From contig CAXIPT010000003.1 of NCBI GenBank assembly GCA_964030475.1, forward strand, positions 7,764,453 to 7,828,452: DNA of 64,000 bases, written 5' to 3'. Origin of the DNA: Tethya wilhelma (lineage: Eukaryota; Porifera; Demospongiae; Tethyida; Tethyidae). The notes beneath the pieces were generated by a model, which was given only the letters and a program-made list of their open reading frames with translations, searched no databases and was not told the origin of the DNA. The position numbers were made by a program, and so were the translations under genes. Position 1 is the first letter of the stretch. Every line of letters begins with the position of its first letter. Positions 22,723 to 34,289 of this stretch are shown piece by piece.

Positions 22723-23841
22723 ATGGACAAATATATGTACACTGCTCTATGTGCTCTACTTTGGGTTCAAAGAGTGTATCTACGTTCTGTACAGCAAAGC
22801 ATTGCAGTGACACTCACTGGAAAGGAAGGCTTTACACCTCTTCATGTAAGTCTCATCAACAATGTTCATTCTAATATTGAAGACATTGAATTATGTGGAT
22901 CCATCAGTATTGGTACACCACCTGAAAAGTTTACAATGGCATTTCTAACCGATATTCCTTATATATTGGTCGATTCCCTTAACTGTGATTGTAAGGAGAA
23001 TTCACACACACGATACAACCACATGAAGTCTTCGTCATACGAACCCAACGGCAAACAGTTTAGTATAACCAACAATACCCATTTGACTGCCACTGGATTC
23101 TTAAGCAATGACAAGATTATAATTGCAGATGCAAACATTACAGCAACCTTTGGTGAGATATCGCATGAAAAAGAAATAACCTTTACTATATCTGGATGTG
23201 ATGGTGTACTTGGACTGGGCTTCACTAATAGTGGTCATCTTCCAACAGTACTTGCTGAACTGGTCAATGATAATATCATACCACAGCCTATGTTTGGAAT
23301 TTATTTTAATCATGATTCAAAATCTGAGAATGGGGGTGAGCTGGTACTTGGTGGAACAAACACTCACCATTACAATCCTAAGGACTTGCTTTACGCAAAT
23401 TTGACTAGTGGCAATTCTTGGGAGGTTAGAGCACATGCCGTAAAGGTTTCTGACAAGAGTTCTCTCTTGTGTGATGGTGGATGCAATGTCACTCTCAATC
23501 CTATGGATCCATTTATTGTTGGGAACTTTGAGAACATACTAGCTCTTAACAAACAATTAGGGGCAAAGAGTCCAGCATTTGGAATATTTGTGTTCAACTG
23601 CAGCACACTCCAATCATTGCCAGTGGTTACGATTGCTCTAGATGGTTTTGAGCTGAACCTTTCTGGAGAGGACTATGTGTATAAAACAGTAGATCCTGCT
23701 GCTTGCTTTAGCCGATTTCAAGGGATACTGAATTCATCCAAGAAGAAGCTGGCTTTAGGGAACTCTATATTGAGACGATACTATGCAGTGTTTGATGCTA
23801 AGGAGAAAAGACTGGGGTTTGCAAGACAGCAGTATATCTAG
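22723..23841 (+). CDS. Intronless pepsin-like protein, catalytically dead
   Basis: 372 residues from ATG 22723. This start is chosen because it opens a signal-peptide-like stretch (MYTALCALLWV); the frame is open further upstream to 22525. Family A1 landmarks: GSISIGTPPEKF (60-71), GVLGLGF (161-167), PMFGIYF (189-195), GGELVLGG (204-211) and C-terminal LGNSILRRYYAVFDAKEKRLGFA. Both active-site motifs are gone: the first DTG position reads LTDIP (75-79), and the second reads LNPMDPF (258-264). The flap tyrosine region is also changed (NNTHLTATG). Length is near the mature family norm. The absence of introns next to an intron-rich gene suggests a retrocopy. It may act as a lectin-like or inhibitor-like pseudoenzyme, or be drifting; the long open frame argues for selection. 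Confidence 0.85.
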   Translation: MDKYMYTALCALLWVQRVYLRSVQQSIAVTLTGKEGFTPLHVSLINNVHSNIEDIELCGSISIGTPPEKFTMAFLTDIPYILVDSLNCDCKENSHTRYNHMKSSSYEPNGKQFSITNNTHLTATGFLSNDKIIIADANITATFGEISHEKEITFTISGCDGVLGLGFTNSGHLPTVLAELVNDNIIPQPMFGIYFNHDSKSENGGELVLGGTNTHHYNPKDLLYANLTSGNSWEVRAHAVKVSDKSSLLCDGGCNVTLNPMDPFIVGNFENILALNKQLGAKSPAFGIFVFNCSTLQSLPVVTIALDGFELNLSGEDYVYKTVDPAACFSRFQGILNSSKKKLALGNSILRRYYAVFDAKEKRLGFARQQYI

Positions 23842-24358
23842 TGCTAAGGTTGTATCTAATCATTGATAATGTTATAGGCGAGAAAGATTTCAGTATGTTT
23901 TAGGCAAGAAAGTTTCTTAACTTTCTCGTGTATAATTATCTGTGATCTACATTAGATTCACTCTTCAAATTTACCACAAAACTGATGTTCCCTGTGTCTA
24001 GTCATGACTGATGTAGTGGGTGCACATGCACGTCCGCTGACTCAGCAAATTATATCATGTCAGAGTCCATTCTCTGTTCTCTGGAGTCCATCGCTTTGTA
24101 GGTAAATGGTCGTCAAAGCGAAAAATGGAGCAGACTAGATTCAGACATACATGTTTTCTATACCTATTAGTGACCTTAGTAATGAACGAGGTCGCTAATA
24201 GATTTGAGTATCAGAACATAGATTAAAGGATTTACTCTACTTTGCCGTTTCCATAGACAAAGGTCATTGTGGTGTTGAATCATCTACCTCTTGAGACTCA
24301 GAGTCTTGTGATCTTGAACACTTCATGATTTATACGCCTAGAGCTCTGAAATTTTAAT
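23842..24358. other. Intergenic, nothing recognised
   Basis: Between the pepsin-like stop and the BBOX-A start. Contains short direct repeats of GCGAGAAAG and AAGTTTCTTAAC. No promoter motif is strong enough to name. Confidence 0.4.
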
Positions 24359-27178
24359 ATGATGATAAGAGGACGTCGACTCATTTCATTTTTCAAGGAG
24401 ATCAAATTAACTTGTTCTATCCCAGCAAGACACTTTACAGCACCTACTCTCACAAGTCGAAGACTAGTCTCAGCACTCTCTACAAGCACACATAGATTTA
24501 TTCACAACACTGCTTCACCTGGTCCCAGGGTGGAAGTTATTGAAGACAAGTTTCTAGTGTTGTATGATTCTGCTCAAACAAATATACAAAAGTTTCATTC
24601 AGTTTGGCTGAGGCACAATTGTCAGTGTTCGAGTTGTATATCTTCTAGTGGACAAAAACTGACATTACCAGAAACATTGGATCCTAGTACAAGACTACTA
24701 TCATCAAAAGTACATGGTATGGTATTTAATGTACTACTCTAACACTAGGTACTACTACTCACTGATTATGAGTGACTGTAGACTAACCTTGTTCCCAGGC
24801 CCAGGCTCTCTCCCCGCAAATATTACACACTGAAAATATAAAAGCAGTCGAACCGCACGCGTACGCGGAAACGCTCCTACGTTGAGATTTAATTGCAAAT
24901 GAATTTATTCATAAGGTCAAGTACAGTTAATTCACGATTATGAAGTATGCAACGCATTGTTTTTATTTCTTCCACAGATTCTTGCTTTGCTGTTCCAAAC
25001 TTGGTATGCAAATTGTACATTAAATAATCTAACTTTCAACAAAGTTTAGTGTCCAGAGATGGGATTTTATGCTCATGGCAATCACCAACAGACTGAAGAT
25101 AGTAAACTTTAACCCCCAAGTTAAAGCTTTGGACATTTCTGTTTTAAAAGTAGCCAGCAGACAAAAACCAGTTTTCAGCCTTCTTAGACTCCAATCCATA
25201 GAATTATGACCTCTTTGTTTGTGTCCAGCTATTAGAATGCTTGCAATTGATGGATTTAACAGCTTACATAAATGTACATTAAAAGTCTAAATGGTAGGTA
25301 CAAGTCACAAACATAACACTGTTTTTTATATGAATTGGAGTACTTTCTAAAGTGGTTTCAACTGTCAGAAGATGTGCCTGAATCAGAGCCTGTAGAAGAC
25401 AAGAATCGAGACTATGTGTGAACTATTATAATACCAGTATATGAATATTCATGATGTACTTTTTATGATAAACTTGACTAGGTCAAATAGTACATTGAAA
25501 GAGCCTAGTGACAGACAGATATACCTTGTACAAGTCTTAGTATGCCTTGTTGTGCTTCAAATTCAGTGGCAAAATACAAAAACTTAGAAAGTAGTCGTGT
25601 ACTACACAATACATTGAATTTATATGCATTCATATGTAGATTAGGGTGAGTGCCCTTACAAAAGCTTTGGACATTTCCGTTTAAAGACATTTGCGATAGC
25701 AATAATAGCACACAAGGTGCTTAAGACATCGTAGAACATAAACAAGCAAGCCAAAATTGTGTCCCTTACTTACCGAGTGATATTCTCCTGGAAATAGTCA
25801 CCACACACTGCTTGTCTGGTGTCCTAGTGCAAATATTCACAGCAAGCAGACATTTAGTATAACACCTGAGCTCGTAAATGAAGACTTATTTTATTCTTTG
25901 GACATCTGACTATCCAATGGTGAGCACAGATACGGCCAAATCTCCGTGTAATCCAGCTTGAAACTTCATTCTTCAATGTGCCTCCAAACGGCCAAAAAGT
26001 CGCCATTTTCCTGGTCACGCCCACTTACGTTGCAAACAAAATCAGGCGCGGATATTCGTGTGCGGTTCGACTGAAAGAGAGAGCCTGATAAGCTTATTCT
26101 TCTACAACACTCCACATTCTACACTGTTCAAGTTTTCACTACCCTTGCTGACAGAATATTTGTAAAATATCTGTGTTTTGATCTGTAACATCTTTCCCAA
26201 ACCATTTTACGAGTTGAAAGGTTAACCTAGGAAAAGTCTTTGATACAAGAGTAGTATTTCTGATCAACAGTTCATGATCTTTACTGTTCTGTACTTCTTT
26301 AGATAAAGTTGTTCAGTTGAGTTGGTCGTGTGGTCATTCTGGATACATTGGAGTTGACTGGTTGGTAAGGAATTACTATCCTTCATTTAAAGAAGACGCA
26401 ACTAGACCTCTTACTGCTGTAAGTATACTGTACTTATGGTTATGGTTGCTATTGTCTATATATGCGTGTCAGGTTTGCTTGAAAGTGCATACCCAGGTAT
26501 AAGTATAGGTTAGAACATGCCTACTAGGGCATTATTGGAAGTACACTCAGTATATACGCTAAAATTCACACTTGAAACAGAGAACAAATTATCTACAAGA
26601 GAAAGCAACACTAACATTGTCTTCTTGAAGTCTTCTGAAGTTTGTTTGAAGCGCTGGAGTAACTTTTCAGAGTCTTGAACGGCTCCCAGGGTAATGGATC
26701 TCGGTTTTCCCCTTTTACATATATTCAAATAATTGCCCTCAGTTTTCCCCTTGCTCATGTTTCTTCACGTTACACACCATGAAAAAATGTGGTAAAAATT
26801 TAATGATCAAGATTTTCTATACTTCTGTAGCTTTCTTTCAATTATTAACAGATTAGAGGCAGCTGACTTTATTTAATCTTCTTAAACAGGATTGCTGTTT
26901 TGTGATATAAGCAGTTTTCACACTGGTACATGTTTTTTTGACAGCTGGTTTGGTCTCAGCACTAATAGCTAGCTACCTCCTGCTTACAGGGACTTTCAGG
27001 GCCCAGTATCATAGTAACTTGCTGTTCATATTTTGTATCTAATTACAAAATTGGTGATTCAGTGTCATGTGTGAGCATACAATTTGTATTGCTACATGGC
27101 GCAAAGAATCAAGCATCTTTGGTGCTCTTTATTAAGCCTCGGCACATGCATAGCGTATGTAGAGGATTATGGTAGTTG

Positions 27179-27233
<55 letters not shown>

Positions 27234-30200
27234 GCAATGATGTTTGCTGGAATTGTGATGTAACCTTTGGAGTGTAGCAAGCATTGCACTTAGTGTATTT
27301 GTATTCTCCTAGTCTAAAAATGAATCAATGAATTTTCATTGTAATCTAAGTTTTTATGCATTAAAACTAAGTTGGCCACAACTTTTTTTGAATGCTTCAG
27401 GTTGGAAATTTTTTCACGATACCATGGGTGACTAGGCTGACACCTAATCTGCCTGTATATCTGGGTCTCAGTATAAATTATACTCATAGTCTTTTAAATA
27501 CACAATGTCATATATGTTTATAGTTTGCATGCTACACGAGTGTGCCGAGGCTTATGCAACATAGGTGCCTTCATTACCTCAGTCAACACCAGAATGTAAA
27601 ACTATACTTGTTGGGGCGAGCCTGAGCAAGCCCCATAGGAACGGTGAAACATTGAGGAATTGTAATGCATGTACGCACAACATCGACCAAACCAGAAATA
27701 GCAAGGATGCTTGAATATTATGAAACTAAAAAATTTAAACATCCTGGCCTCAGACTTATGGTATTTCTATTTACAGGCATGCATGCAAAGTCAGAGAACA
27801 TTGAAAGAGCAAGAGCTGGACGCAAAGGAGACCGGACATGCATCACGTGCAGATCTATGGATTGTTAATTTGGCATGTAGACTGCTTTGGAACGTTAGTA
27901 AATCAGAGAAATAGAAGTGTTTGAGCTATATACAGCTTCTTGAGGAGATATATACTCATCCTTCATGATCCTTAATGCTCTTTCTACTTGCAATTTGAAA
28001 AAAATATTGCAAAACCATTTTTGATACACTGTTTCATTGTATGCATGACTTTCTACAGCTCAGTACATCAAGAAAGCTGTTGCTCTGGATAGAGCTTCAA
28101 TAGAAATGGTCAGACAGCAACCCAAGCCCGCTCAACCTTGTATAATTTCTGAGATATTCTACTTAGAACGTGAACATAATTAGCAAAAAGTGGCGCTTTG
28201 TCTTCTTGGCTTCTACATCTTTACATCTCTAACAATCGAAGACAGGCCATGGCAAGCTGTTCTGTTTGGTACGGTGGCAAAATGAGCAAAAACAGTTCTT
28301 CTGGAATGCTAATTAATTAATGCTATGATGTAATTGTACACATGTCCGACTTCTCTGAGCTGGACGTGTACTTACAAGTTGAAATGTCCTTCAAGTTAGT
28401 TCACTGACAGCACTGCCACTCATAGTCAGCTAATTAAGCTTTGCTAGCTGCTCGCTTCTTTACTAACACAGCCTCGTTCCCAGGCAAATGGACAGTAGCC
28501 TGCACAGCCAGATTGGCAGACTAGCCTGCTTGTAAGTTTGCCTATAACAAGAGTAGATAATCATGCATTTATCTACTAAGAGCATGGTCCTGTGAATGAA
28601 GATTCTTCATTCAGGCTCACCCAGCGCAGAAATGAAAATGAAACCAGTTTAGTGAAAAAGTACATTTCCTGCCTCTATCACCAGCTGAAATACCGTATAG
28701 CCAAAAATATTAATGGTCAAAAATTGATGGAAGGTAAGTAACAAATATTGATGAATTTAAATTTGACGATTGTGCGTGCACATAGTACATTCATTTACGG
28801 CAGCCAAAATATTGACAGATTTAATTTGGACTTTGACCATCAAACCATCATATTAAAATCCCTGTCAATATTTCTGACTATACAGTAGGGAAAATTTTTG
28901 ATGGTGAAAGAGGCAGAATTAGGGTTAAACAGCCCATGCATTCACTAAGATGACATTCATGTCATTTCACTGATCTTCACAAGTAAAATAGATCGGGGAA
29001 ATTTTCGGCACTATAAATTATTGTTTCATTTTGGCACTTATTTCGACCAATTTGGTAAAGATCACCATACGTTTTAAATTTTCACGCATCTAATTTTCAC
29101 CACTCGCATGCGTGGCAACAATAATTTTTTTAGATTTTAAGAAAAATTTTAACACCGAAAATTTCCCGATCTACAGTATAATGTTCTGTTCTGTAGACTG
29201 AACTACCACGATTGCATTCAGCTGAACTGGCAGAAGACATTGGATTGTGGAAGTAAGCATTGAGTAAAGTTCACTCTAACGGGTTGTCAGTAATGTAATT
29301 CTTAATTTCCAGGTGGCTGAGATACCTCAATGAGTATGGTGTTTGTTTGCTCACTGATCTGACACCACATGTTGGAGAAATTGTGAAGGTATAAGTCAGG
29401 CTCTCTCACTAGTGAGCCATAGCCTCAGACCAAGCATTCTCTCTCCAGTTTTTCCCACATGTACATGTAATTTAAGCTTGTGAGCATCAGGATAAGGAAC
29501 AACGATGTATACCCTAACAATATGAAATGGTCTTGCTAGTTTTACACTAGTTATAACGGTGGTAATCAATAGAGCGTATTCATGTGACGTAAAAACGCGG
29601 TGCGGGATTACCCGCGGGTGGCCATTTTGGTGCACAATAACAGCAGCTGCCAATGTTTTGACTCTTCATTTACTGCTCTACCTTGGTGCTTATCCGTGCT
29701 CCTGTACCTGAGTTATTGTCATGATGGTCTCAACTCTTTGCAGCAGGTAAAGTTTAGAGATGACTCCTCCTTGTAAGGCATGAACCAAGAGGCCCTAGCT
29801 GGGACCATGAAAATCACTAGGAGTCCAGTTTTAGTGAACAGAACAACTACTAGGAATGAATTAGATCAGTTCAGCTCAAAAGAACATGGTATACTAGAGA
29901 ACAGTTGCAGAAAATCTTGATTTTTTTTTCCTGGATAGGGGAGCACCTTCATAGGACTACCTTTTGTGCAACCCTTTCTCTAGAGATAAAATCGTTTCAA
30001 TTCAATTCAATTCAATGTACACCAAAATGGCCGCCGTTTGCTTCGCGGCAAGTCCCGCCCCATTTTTGACGTCACATGAATACACTCTATTCTAGGTGTG
30101 TAGTAAACTTTTTACTGTATTATAGGTTGCAAAGAAACTGTACAATGTTCAAGCTACCATTTATGGCGAGGTAAGCTTACCAAGCCTTGAACGCACACAA

Positions 30201-33200
30201 TGTTGAAGCAGCAGCATGCAGACTTGATATGATAATAATTGTTGCCATCCAAACTGAGCATCAGTAGTCTAAGATTAGGCTCCCTCTAGCCTCGTCCCAG
30301 GCCTATTCTGTGTGGTTTAATTTGGCTCCCTCCAGAAAAGAAGAAAGGGGGTCTGGGGACGAGGCTAGTAGATGAATGTACAGCTTGGTTTTATTAAGTG
30401 AAGGAGATAGGAGGGAACTTTCTCACCCAAATGAATTGCATAGGCAACTGGTCCAAACCCAGTAGAACTAGATAATGTTCAAACTTCTATTCATGTGTGC
30501 CACCAAAAATAATTGTGTGTTTCTTCTTCCCTACTGATGTCTGTTTAACAATATTATAGTCTTAGGGGCTACAACTAGCCTCGTTCCCAGGCTCGAGGTC
30601 CTTACTGTGAGTGTAAGGTCAAAGGTGAGAGCCTGGGAATGAGGCTAGGTTACAACATCCACACTACAAACGTGGATCGTAGTTTGATCATAGTCTCCAG
30701 TTAGACAACTACCATAACCAAGTTAAGTCTTGCTTTGCTTGTACCCTGGAAGTTAGCTACTGCTAACTAGCGTACATTTAATCATCATAAATTATTAATC
30801 ATGGTATTATGTATGTATATCAACCTCTATGTGGTCATAGAGCTTTGCTGTTGTTTCAGAGGAGTCACCAGTGAATATTGCATACAGCTCAATGGAACTT
30901 GGTTATCATATGGACCTTGCCTACTATGAGTCTCCACCTGGTTTACAACTTCTCCATTGTCTAAAGTGAGTAGGATAAAAAGTGTATAAATATTGGCTAC
31001 CTACATTGTCTTGCATATTGTTGTGTGTAAAATTTTTCAGTGCCAACCTTTTCCTCATTACCCATTAGGTATGATTCTTGTGTGGAAGGTGGGGAGAGTG
31101 AACTCCTGGATAGTTTCCCAGTCGTGGAAGAGCTTAGAGCAATGTATCCCAAACATTTTGAAACACTTACAAGAGTGCCAGCTACATTTCAGAAAGTTCA
31201 CTATGATAGGTAAATTATAGGCCATGGTTAAACTGGCAGACTTGTCAGAAAAAATACAAACTTCTCAGCAACTTAGCAGTTCTCTGGTGTTGTACGAGGC
31301 TCAATATTCAAACTTTTACTAGCTTTCTTTGTTGTGGGAGCTGACAGCCTATTTCATAATGTTGTCAGTTGCAAAGACCATTATTGTGGAATTTTTATGC
31401 CATCTCCTTACAGAGCTGAACCTGTTGAAATGAAGTATCAAAGACCACATGTAGTTCTTGACCTAGCTGGAAAGGTATAACCCAGAAGGTTTGCCAATGT
31501 GCCACTGATATATGGAACTTTTTCACAATGACACAGAAGCTATAAAATGTTGTACTAATTTTACAGATCACAGCTATTCATTGGTCTCCTCAATTTGAAG
31601 GTCCGTTACATGTTTCTATGGTGAGTTACCATAAGTCCAGACATTTTCATTCATATAAGTATAAGTTAGAACATGCCTACTAGGGTGTTATCAGAAATAC
31701 ATGAGGCTCTGCCCGAGGGTTTATCAATATTATCGAGTGTATTTCGATAGTGCCCGTCAGTAGGCATGTTCTAAAATGCTTGTATCCCATCACTTAGACT
31801 TGTCGCTAGTTTCTTACCACTTTGAGCTATTTGAGAGCAGTTTTGACTTGGAGCAAGAGTTTTAGTCAACTTTGGGTTTATACATGTAAAATTCACACTT
31901 GAAACAGAGAAAAATATTATCTATGAGGCAAAACAACGCTAACATTGTCTTCCTGAAGTCTTTTGAAGTTTCTTTGAAGTGCTGGAGTATCTTTTCAGTC
32001 TTGAATGGCACCCAGGGTAATATGAAGGGGAAAACTGAGGGAAATATGCATATTGCCCTCGGTTTTCCCCTTGCTCACATTTCTTAACGTACACTGTGAA
32101 AAAATGTGTTAATAGTATGGCTTCCTGGGATACAATTGAGAATAAAAGATAATTTTGAGTTAATTCATAGTTATTATTGCCATTACAACATACTTGTGAC
32201 AGGTTTTTAAATTTTTATATTCATAGTTGTCAGGCACTAAAACATTTTTTACTGTGAAAATGTTCTGATTTGCAGCAGAAGCAAGCTGGAGCATAGGAAA
32301 GTGAAGCTCAAGCTTTAGCTAGAGTAGAAAGCTTTCCTGCATTTCGAAGATAGCTAGCTAGTTAGCAGGTACAAGCTTAAAGGCTGACATCAAGTTGTGA
32401 GACTATGCTTGAGTTCAATTTACCTTTTTCATGGACAACGTGGTGGTGGTGGTGGTGTTGGTAGCAGACCAAGGTAAACTTCCTGGATCTTGGCTGTACT
32501 TCAGTGTTTTCTCACAAAAATAAGTACTTTGCACTAGCACTTTGCCTCAACATGAAGTAGTCTCGGGTCAAATTGTTGGGAGGTTAAACTGTAGCTTTAA
32601 AATGTAGCTATACCACCTCTTAGTCTCACCTAGCCAGATCCCTTTTGCTCCCGCGGAGCCATATAGACGGAGCAAAAGGGGTCTGGCTATGCGAGACTAA
32701 GCACCTTTTGGCTTTTTGGGTCCAGCTAGTATAGATTGTAGATTTTTCCTGAGATGATCTTTGCCTGGGTGCCCAGACTTGTGACAATCTTTGGAAACGT
32801 GACCTTTGAAGCCTAGTGAGGATTGCACTCAGTGTACCCCTAGTATATTATTACCCCTTAGTACGCATGCGTACCTAAGGTGATGGCAGTCGTTTGTCTG
32901 TCCGAAAATTTGACAGGACAGCTATCTCACTTTCTAGGTAAATTTAGCAAGCAATAACACTCTATGATCTTCTTAAACATGCTGTTTAAGAATAATTATA
33001 AGCAGTTTTTATCGCTGAATCTTATCCATGCCATCAGTATTGATTGTTGGTTTGGTCACAGAACTGATAGCTCAGTACCTCATAATTAAACACTCCATTA
33101 TGCTGAGACATTATTAAACTTCCATGACTATATAGTCAACTAAATAGTGACACTGACACGAATCTAGCACATTGTACAATGGATTATCTATCTCATTCCT

Positions 33201-33767
33201 GAGAAATGACTGTTATCCCTACTTTTGAAGGGCCATTTCTTGATAACAAAATAATACTCTACTTACTACACTGTGATAGTGACAAACTTTTTAAAGGTTA
33301 TGTGTCCTTATTTATAAATCAATTAGCATGATCTCTCTGATATTAGGAAGATGTTGAACCATACTATGAAGCATACCATGTGTTAGCAAACATGTTTAGA
33401 AGTTCAGATTTAAAGGTAATTCATTCCTCATTGCATGTATGTATGTACATTAATTATTATTGTAATGTTTCATTTTCTTGCTGGGGCAGTTGGTACATCG
33501 TTTAGAAGCTGGTGAGGTGTTGACATTCAACAATCGTAGGATGCTGCACTCAAGGAAGGGTTTCAAGCTCAATGGAGGCATGAGGCATCTTGAGGCATGT
33601 GTAGTGCTGTACGGATTTACTATACATTAGATATTTTCATTCTTCACGTATTATAGGGGGTGTATGTCAATATTGATGAATTCAAGAGCAAATTTCAAGT
33701 CCTGTGTTCAAAAATTGGCCAAGAGGACTACCCTGTGAAACGAGTATTTAATCACAACAGTACATAA
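24359..33767 (+). CDS. Gamma-butyrobetaine/trimethyllysine dioxygenase, copy A (BBOX1-like)
   Basis: Twelve exons in frame, 438 residues: 24359-24716, 26303-26418, 29197-29252, 29313-29388, 30126-30170, 30841-30965, 31069-31209, 31414-31474, 31567-31620, 33347-33415, 33490-33594, 33657-33767. Exon 1 encodes an Arg/Ser-rich presequence (MMIRGRRLISFFKEIK), then the zinc-site Cys cluster LRHNCQCSSC. The TauD-type domain has the iron triad as HMD (exon 6) and the distal His in RRMLHSRK (exon 11), with RHLE|GVY near the end. The enzyme hydroxylates carnitine precursors using Fe(II), 2-oxoglutarate and O2. Sequence near the C terminus is closer to BBOX than to TMLHE, but the predicted mitochondrial targeting recalls TMLHE, so substrate is open. 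The last intron uses a GC donor (GAG|GCATGT). Exons 6, 11 and 12 have the same lengths as in copy B. Confidence 0.88.
24845..26073. mobile_element. DNA element with CAGTCGAACCGCAC ends in BBOX-A intron 1
   Basis: Inverted ends CAGTCGAACCGCAC...GTGCGGTTCGACTG, with AAAG directly outside both ends. Inside, the string CTTTGGACATTTC occurs twice in opposite surroundings. No coding frame stands out. Confidence 0.65.
26515..26800. repeat. Truncated GTTAGAACATGCCTACTAGGG-family repeat
   Basis: Starts with the same 20 or so bases as the repeat at 31668 and continues into the block (TTCCCCTT...GCTCATGTTTCTT) found at 15560, 31900 and 54160. Non-coding. Confidence 0.5.
27125..27580. mobile_element. 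AAGCCTCGGCAC-family MITE with GT repeat, BBOX-A intron 2
   Basis: Left end TTAAGCCTCGGCACATGC, right end GTGCCGAGGCTTATGCAAC followed by GGTGCCTTCATT. A (GT)n tract lies at 27184-27232. Confidence 0.65.
27600..28335. repeat. Intron repeat shared with BBOX-B in inverse orientation
   Basis: Blocks such as GCCATGGCAAGCTGTTCTG, ACGGTGGCAAAATGAGCAAA and CTTCTTGAGGAGATATAT recur, inverted, at 47515-48050. Opposite orientation in two paralogues means two separate insertions, not inheritance by gene duplication. Confidence 0.6.
28691..28887. mobile_element. TACCGTATAG foldback MITE, diverged
   Basis: Ends TACCGTATAG...CTATACAGTA. Interior complementary through AATATTAATGG/CCATCAA-type blocks. Lies in BBOX-A intron 2. 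Confidence 0.55.
29572..30087. mobile_element. DNA element with GAGCGTATTCATGTGACGT ends, TA target
   Basis: Left end GAGCGTATTCATGTGACGT, right end ACGTCACATGAATACACTC, TA on both sides. A second inner inverted block is GGCCATTTTGGTGCAC against GTACACCAAAATGGCC. Tc1/mariner-like by target. BBOX-A intron 4. Confidence 0.7.
30293..30367. repeat. CTAGCCTCGTCCCAGG foldback
   Basis: Short hairpin element; arms AGCCTCGTCCCAG and CTGGGGACGAGGCT. A sister is at 30576-30650 (CTAGCCTCGTTCCCAGGC and inverse). Confidence 0.6.
30576..30650. repeat. CTAGCCTCGTTCCCAGGC foldback
   Basis: Inverted arms around a 35-base loop. Same family as 30293-30367. BBOX-A intron 5. Confidence 0.6.
31330..32905. repeat. 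Segment present again, inverted, at about 14806-16317
   Basis: Includes BBOX-A exons 8 and 9 plus intron 9. By eye the two are nearly identical apart from small changes. It contains the foldback 31668-31775 (GTTAGAACATGCCTACTAGGG and inverse) inside a larger repeat, and the foldback 32612-32702. Best read as two haplotype copies. Confidence 0.75.
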
Positions 33768-33945
33768 TTTTTTTGTGGTTTAGTCACATGGGTTCAGACA
33801 ATTCTAATTAATTAACTTTTGTTTGTATGCATGTTTAATGTCACCTGATTATAATGAGAAATGATACCAATTGTAACTGCTCTACAGAACCAAGCTTATA
33901 AAGATCACACAATTTCACACACTGATATAAATTTTATTACTACTA

Positions 33946-34106
33946 GGCCATTCGACGAATGTACCCATTCCAGTTGTTAGTGGCATTATAGCCAAACATA
34001 TCAGTAAAAAAAAGAATCTACGGAGTAAAAGTTATTGTACTTTTCAAGGAAGCCACATATATCATCCAGCTTTTCAAAACCACATGGTATGTATTTCTGA
34101 TGAAAT
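33946..34106 (-). pseudogene. 3' fragment of the methyltransferase (duplicate, cut at an N)
   Basis: Matches 37683-37845 almost base for base (one extra A in an A run, a few substitutions) and stops at the N at 34107, where the other copy continues into CCTTCCCATCCC. It is therefore an assembly end rather than a biological truncation. Confidence 0.75.
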
Positions 34107-34143
34107 NTGAGTGAGTGAGTGAGTACAAAAACTATTATTACAG

Positions 34144-34267
34144 TGAATTAGATGATGGTGCTGAAGGTGACGACAGTGAATGGGGTGGTGGTGGTGTGGA
34201 TGACGGTGCTGATGATGGATTGCTGGTGCCTCTAGACTCCTCAGATGAGAGCAGCGATGAAGATTAG
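34144..34267 (+). CDS. Last exon of an unknown gene with an acidic tail
   Basis: After an acceptor (TTATTACAG) the frame reads ELDDGAEGDDSEW and ends SSDESSDED, stop 34265-34267. Glycine and aspartate rich. The 5' part is missing behind the N at 34107. It ends about 22 bp from the stop of the convergent gene at 34290. Function unknown; acidic tails of this sort occur in many nuclear proteins. Confidence 0.45.
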
Positions 34268-34289
34268 ATACTTTGTGTGAGTGTATTAA

